Shown: positions 63,101-64,000 of the stretch, piece by piece
Numbering within the stretch: the first letter of the stretch is position 1
How the letters are laid out: every line of letters starts with the position of its first letter
Source of the DNA: Prorocentrum cordatum
Taxonomy: Eukaryota > Sar > Dinophyceae > Prorocentrales > Prorocentraceae
Assembly: GCA_963575745.1 (NCBI GenBank)
Contig: CAUYUJ010020690.1
Span: forward strand, 1-64,000
DNA length: 64,000 nt
Reading direction: 5' to 3'
Position numbers and translations under genes: made by a program
Notes under the pieces: model-generated
The model's input: only the letters and a program-made list of their open reading frames with translations
What the model was told of the DNA's origin: nothing
Databases searched by the model: none

Positions 63101-64000
63101 AACACGGCTATTTACATCTACCCCGGAGCTGCTTCCCCTCACGCGATCCTCACGCGACAGCTCGGGGAAGCTACCACGCGCCCAACAACGTCCCAATCCC
63201 CGCGCGCACACGAGCATGTGCCAACTATGATGCAAGATTGCCTGGCGGGATGCGCGAATGGAAAGGGTAAGCTCGGCGTGGCACCAGCCCGGCCTCCGCT
63301 TTCATCCGACTGCGCTACACACGAATGCTACTATGGAGGAGTTGACAATATCCACTCATAAGAAAGTGCGCCCGAAGATACTCAACGGCTTCTGGTTCGC
63401 ATCGGATCATGGTCTGCCTCAGTTCCTGTCTCGAATCAAGGTTGAGCCGACCATGAGTGCATTGCGCCAATTAGAACGAACTAGAGGCGCAACCCCTGGG
63501 ACCCTGCTAACGAACGTATCATACCAACTTGCTGACACAGGTGAGCACATCCACCATGAACCCAGACATCTGGCGGCCCAGTGGGCCCCAAAACTTCTCG
63601 ACCCTTGCCCTGGGGACGGCTCTTCGACCCGGATCCATTCCTGGTGGCCCTGGGGCCCGAAGTCGGCCCCCAGCTAGCGACATCGACGCGAAGCGCGGAG
63701 CTTCGGTCCGCCGAAGGCATGGGTCCTGCTACAGCCTCCATCTACACGTCATTCATTTATAATCGTGCTCATTTCTAAGCGTGCTCGTTTCTAAGGATCT
63801 TGGCCCCCCAACAAATCAAAGAACTCTCGAAGAATTAGAAACGAACAATGTGTAGCCCTAGGCCCGCACTGGAAGTACCAGCTCCTGCAAGGTCGATTGT
63901 TCCCCGCGCGTGGGCGCGACCTTCAGGCGCTCGTGGATCCGCAGCATGGCCTCGGCACACACTGGACGAGAGGCGCGATGGTAGAAACAAAGTCACTGCC
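63101..64000. other. Unassigned sequence to the window end
   Basis: Lower-GC mixed sequence. Short frames on both strands show no recognisable domain. Direct words GTGCTCATTTCTAAG / GTGCTCGTTTCTAAG occur near 63765. I see nothing else. Confidence 0.4.

Noticed and set aside
1-64000. tRNA, rRNA, SL RNA genes and CRISPR arrays
   Set aside because: None recognised by eye. The exact SL at 51326-51347 is not followed by SL RNA intron sequence, and the regular repeats here lack spacer structure. A covariance-model search would be decisive.

Overview
This window reads as nuclear DNA of a dinoflagellate. The strongest evidence is three copies of the dinoflagellate spliced-leader (SL) sequence sitting in genomic DNA at the 5' side of minus-strand units: an exact one at 51326-51347 and two degenerate ones at 10691-10712 and 52857-52879. 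Very high GC, huge CCT/GGA tracts, low gene density, a candidate GC-AG intron and gene-sized retro-inserted units agree with this. The species cannot be named from the sequence.

Layout. 1-6400 is simple sequence plus a 198-bp MITE (1208-1405) and a 172-bp foldback element (4495-4666). 6400-17800 is the best coding stretch, all on the minus strand: a 279-aa unknown protein with a basic nuclear-type tail (6774-7613), a 1.87-kb unknown reading frame behind a relict SL (8834-10699), and a Helitron-type Rep/helicase gene with one frameshift (13207-17776). A recurrent 14-bp box (CCCGGAAGCTGTCC) lies only in the spaces around these genes. 17800-43400 is almost wholly repetitive: minisatellites, a hAT-like MITE with 8-bp target duplication (21619-21761), a 131-bp satellite (23650-25520), an ~88-bp repeat family at four loci, repeated composite blocks (25.9-33.2 kb), a 2.3-kb inverted-repeat structure (33441-35731), and second copies of both small element families (38595-38960, 40128-40327).

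43400-51347 is a decayed LINE retrotransposon on the minus strand, with ORF1-like, endonuclease, reverse transcriptase and RNase H remnants; it starts with an exact SL and is interrupted by a 1.3-kb minisatellite block. 51.6-52.9 kb is another SL-headed, frame-broken unit of unknown function. An assembly gap of 100 N lies at 53224-53323. 54159-57945 holds two exons of a serine/threonine protein kinase (end of the catalytic domain) separated by a 3.6-kb intron full of simple repeats. 58-64 kb is repeats with no gene I can name.

Every gene or gene remnant I can support is on the minus strand, consistent with unidirectional gene organisation in dinoflagellates. The genes do not form an evident pathway; the common thread is mobile DNA and reinsertion of trans-spliced transcripts. 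Most long open frames in this window come from GC-rich trinucleotide repeats and are not genes.
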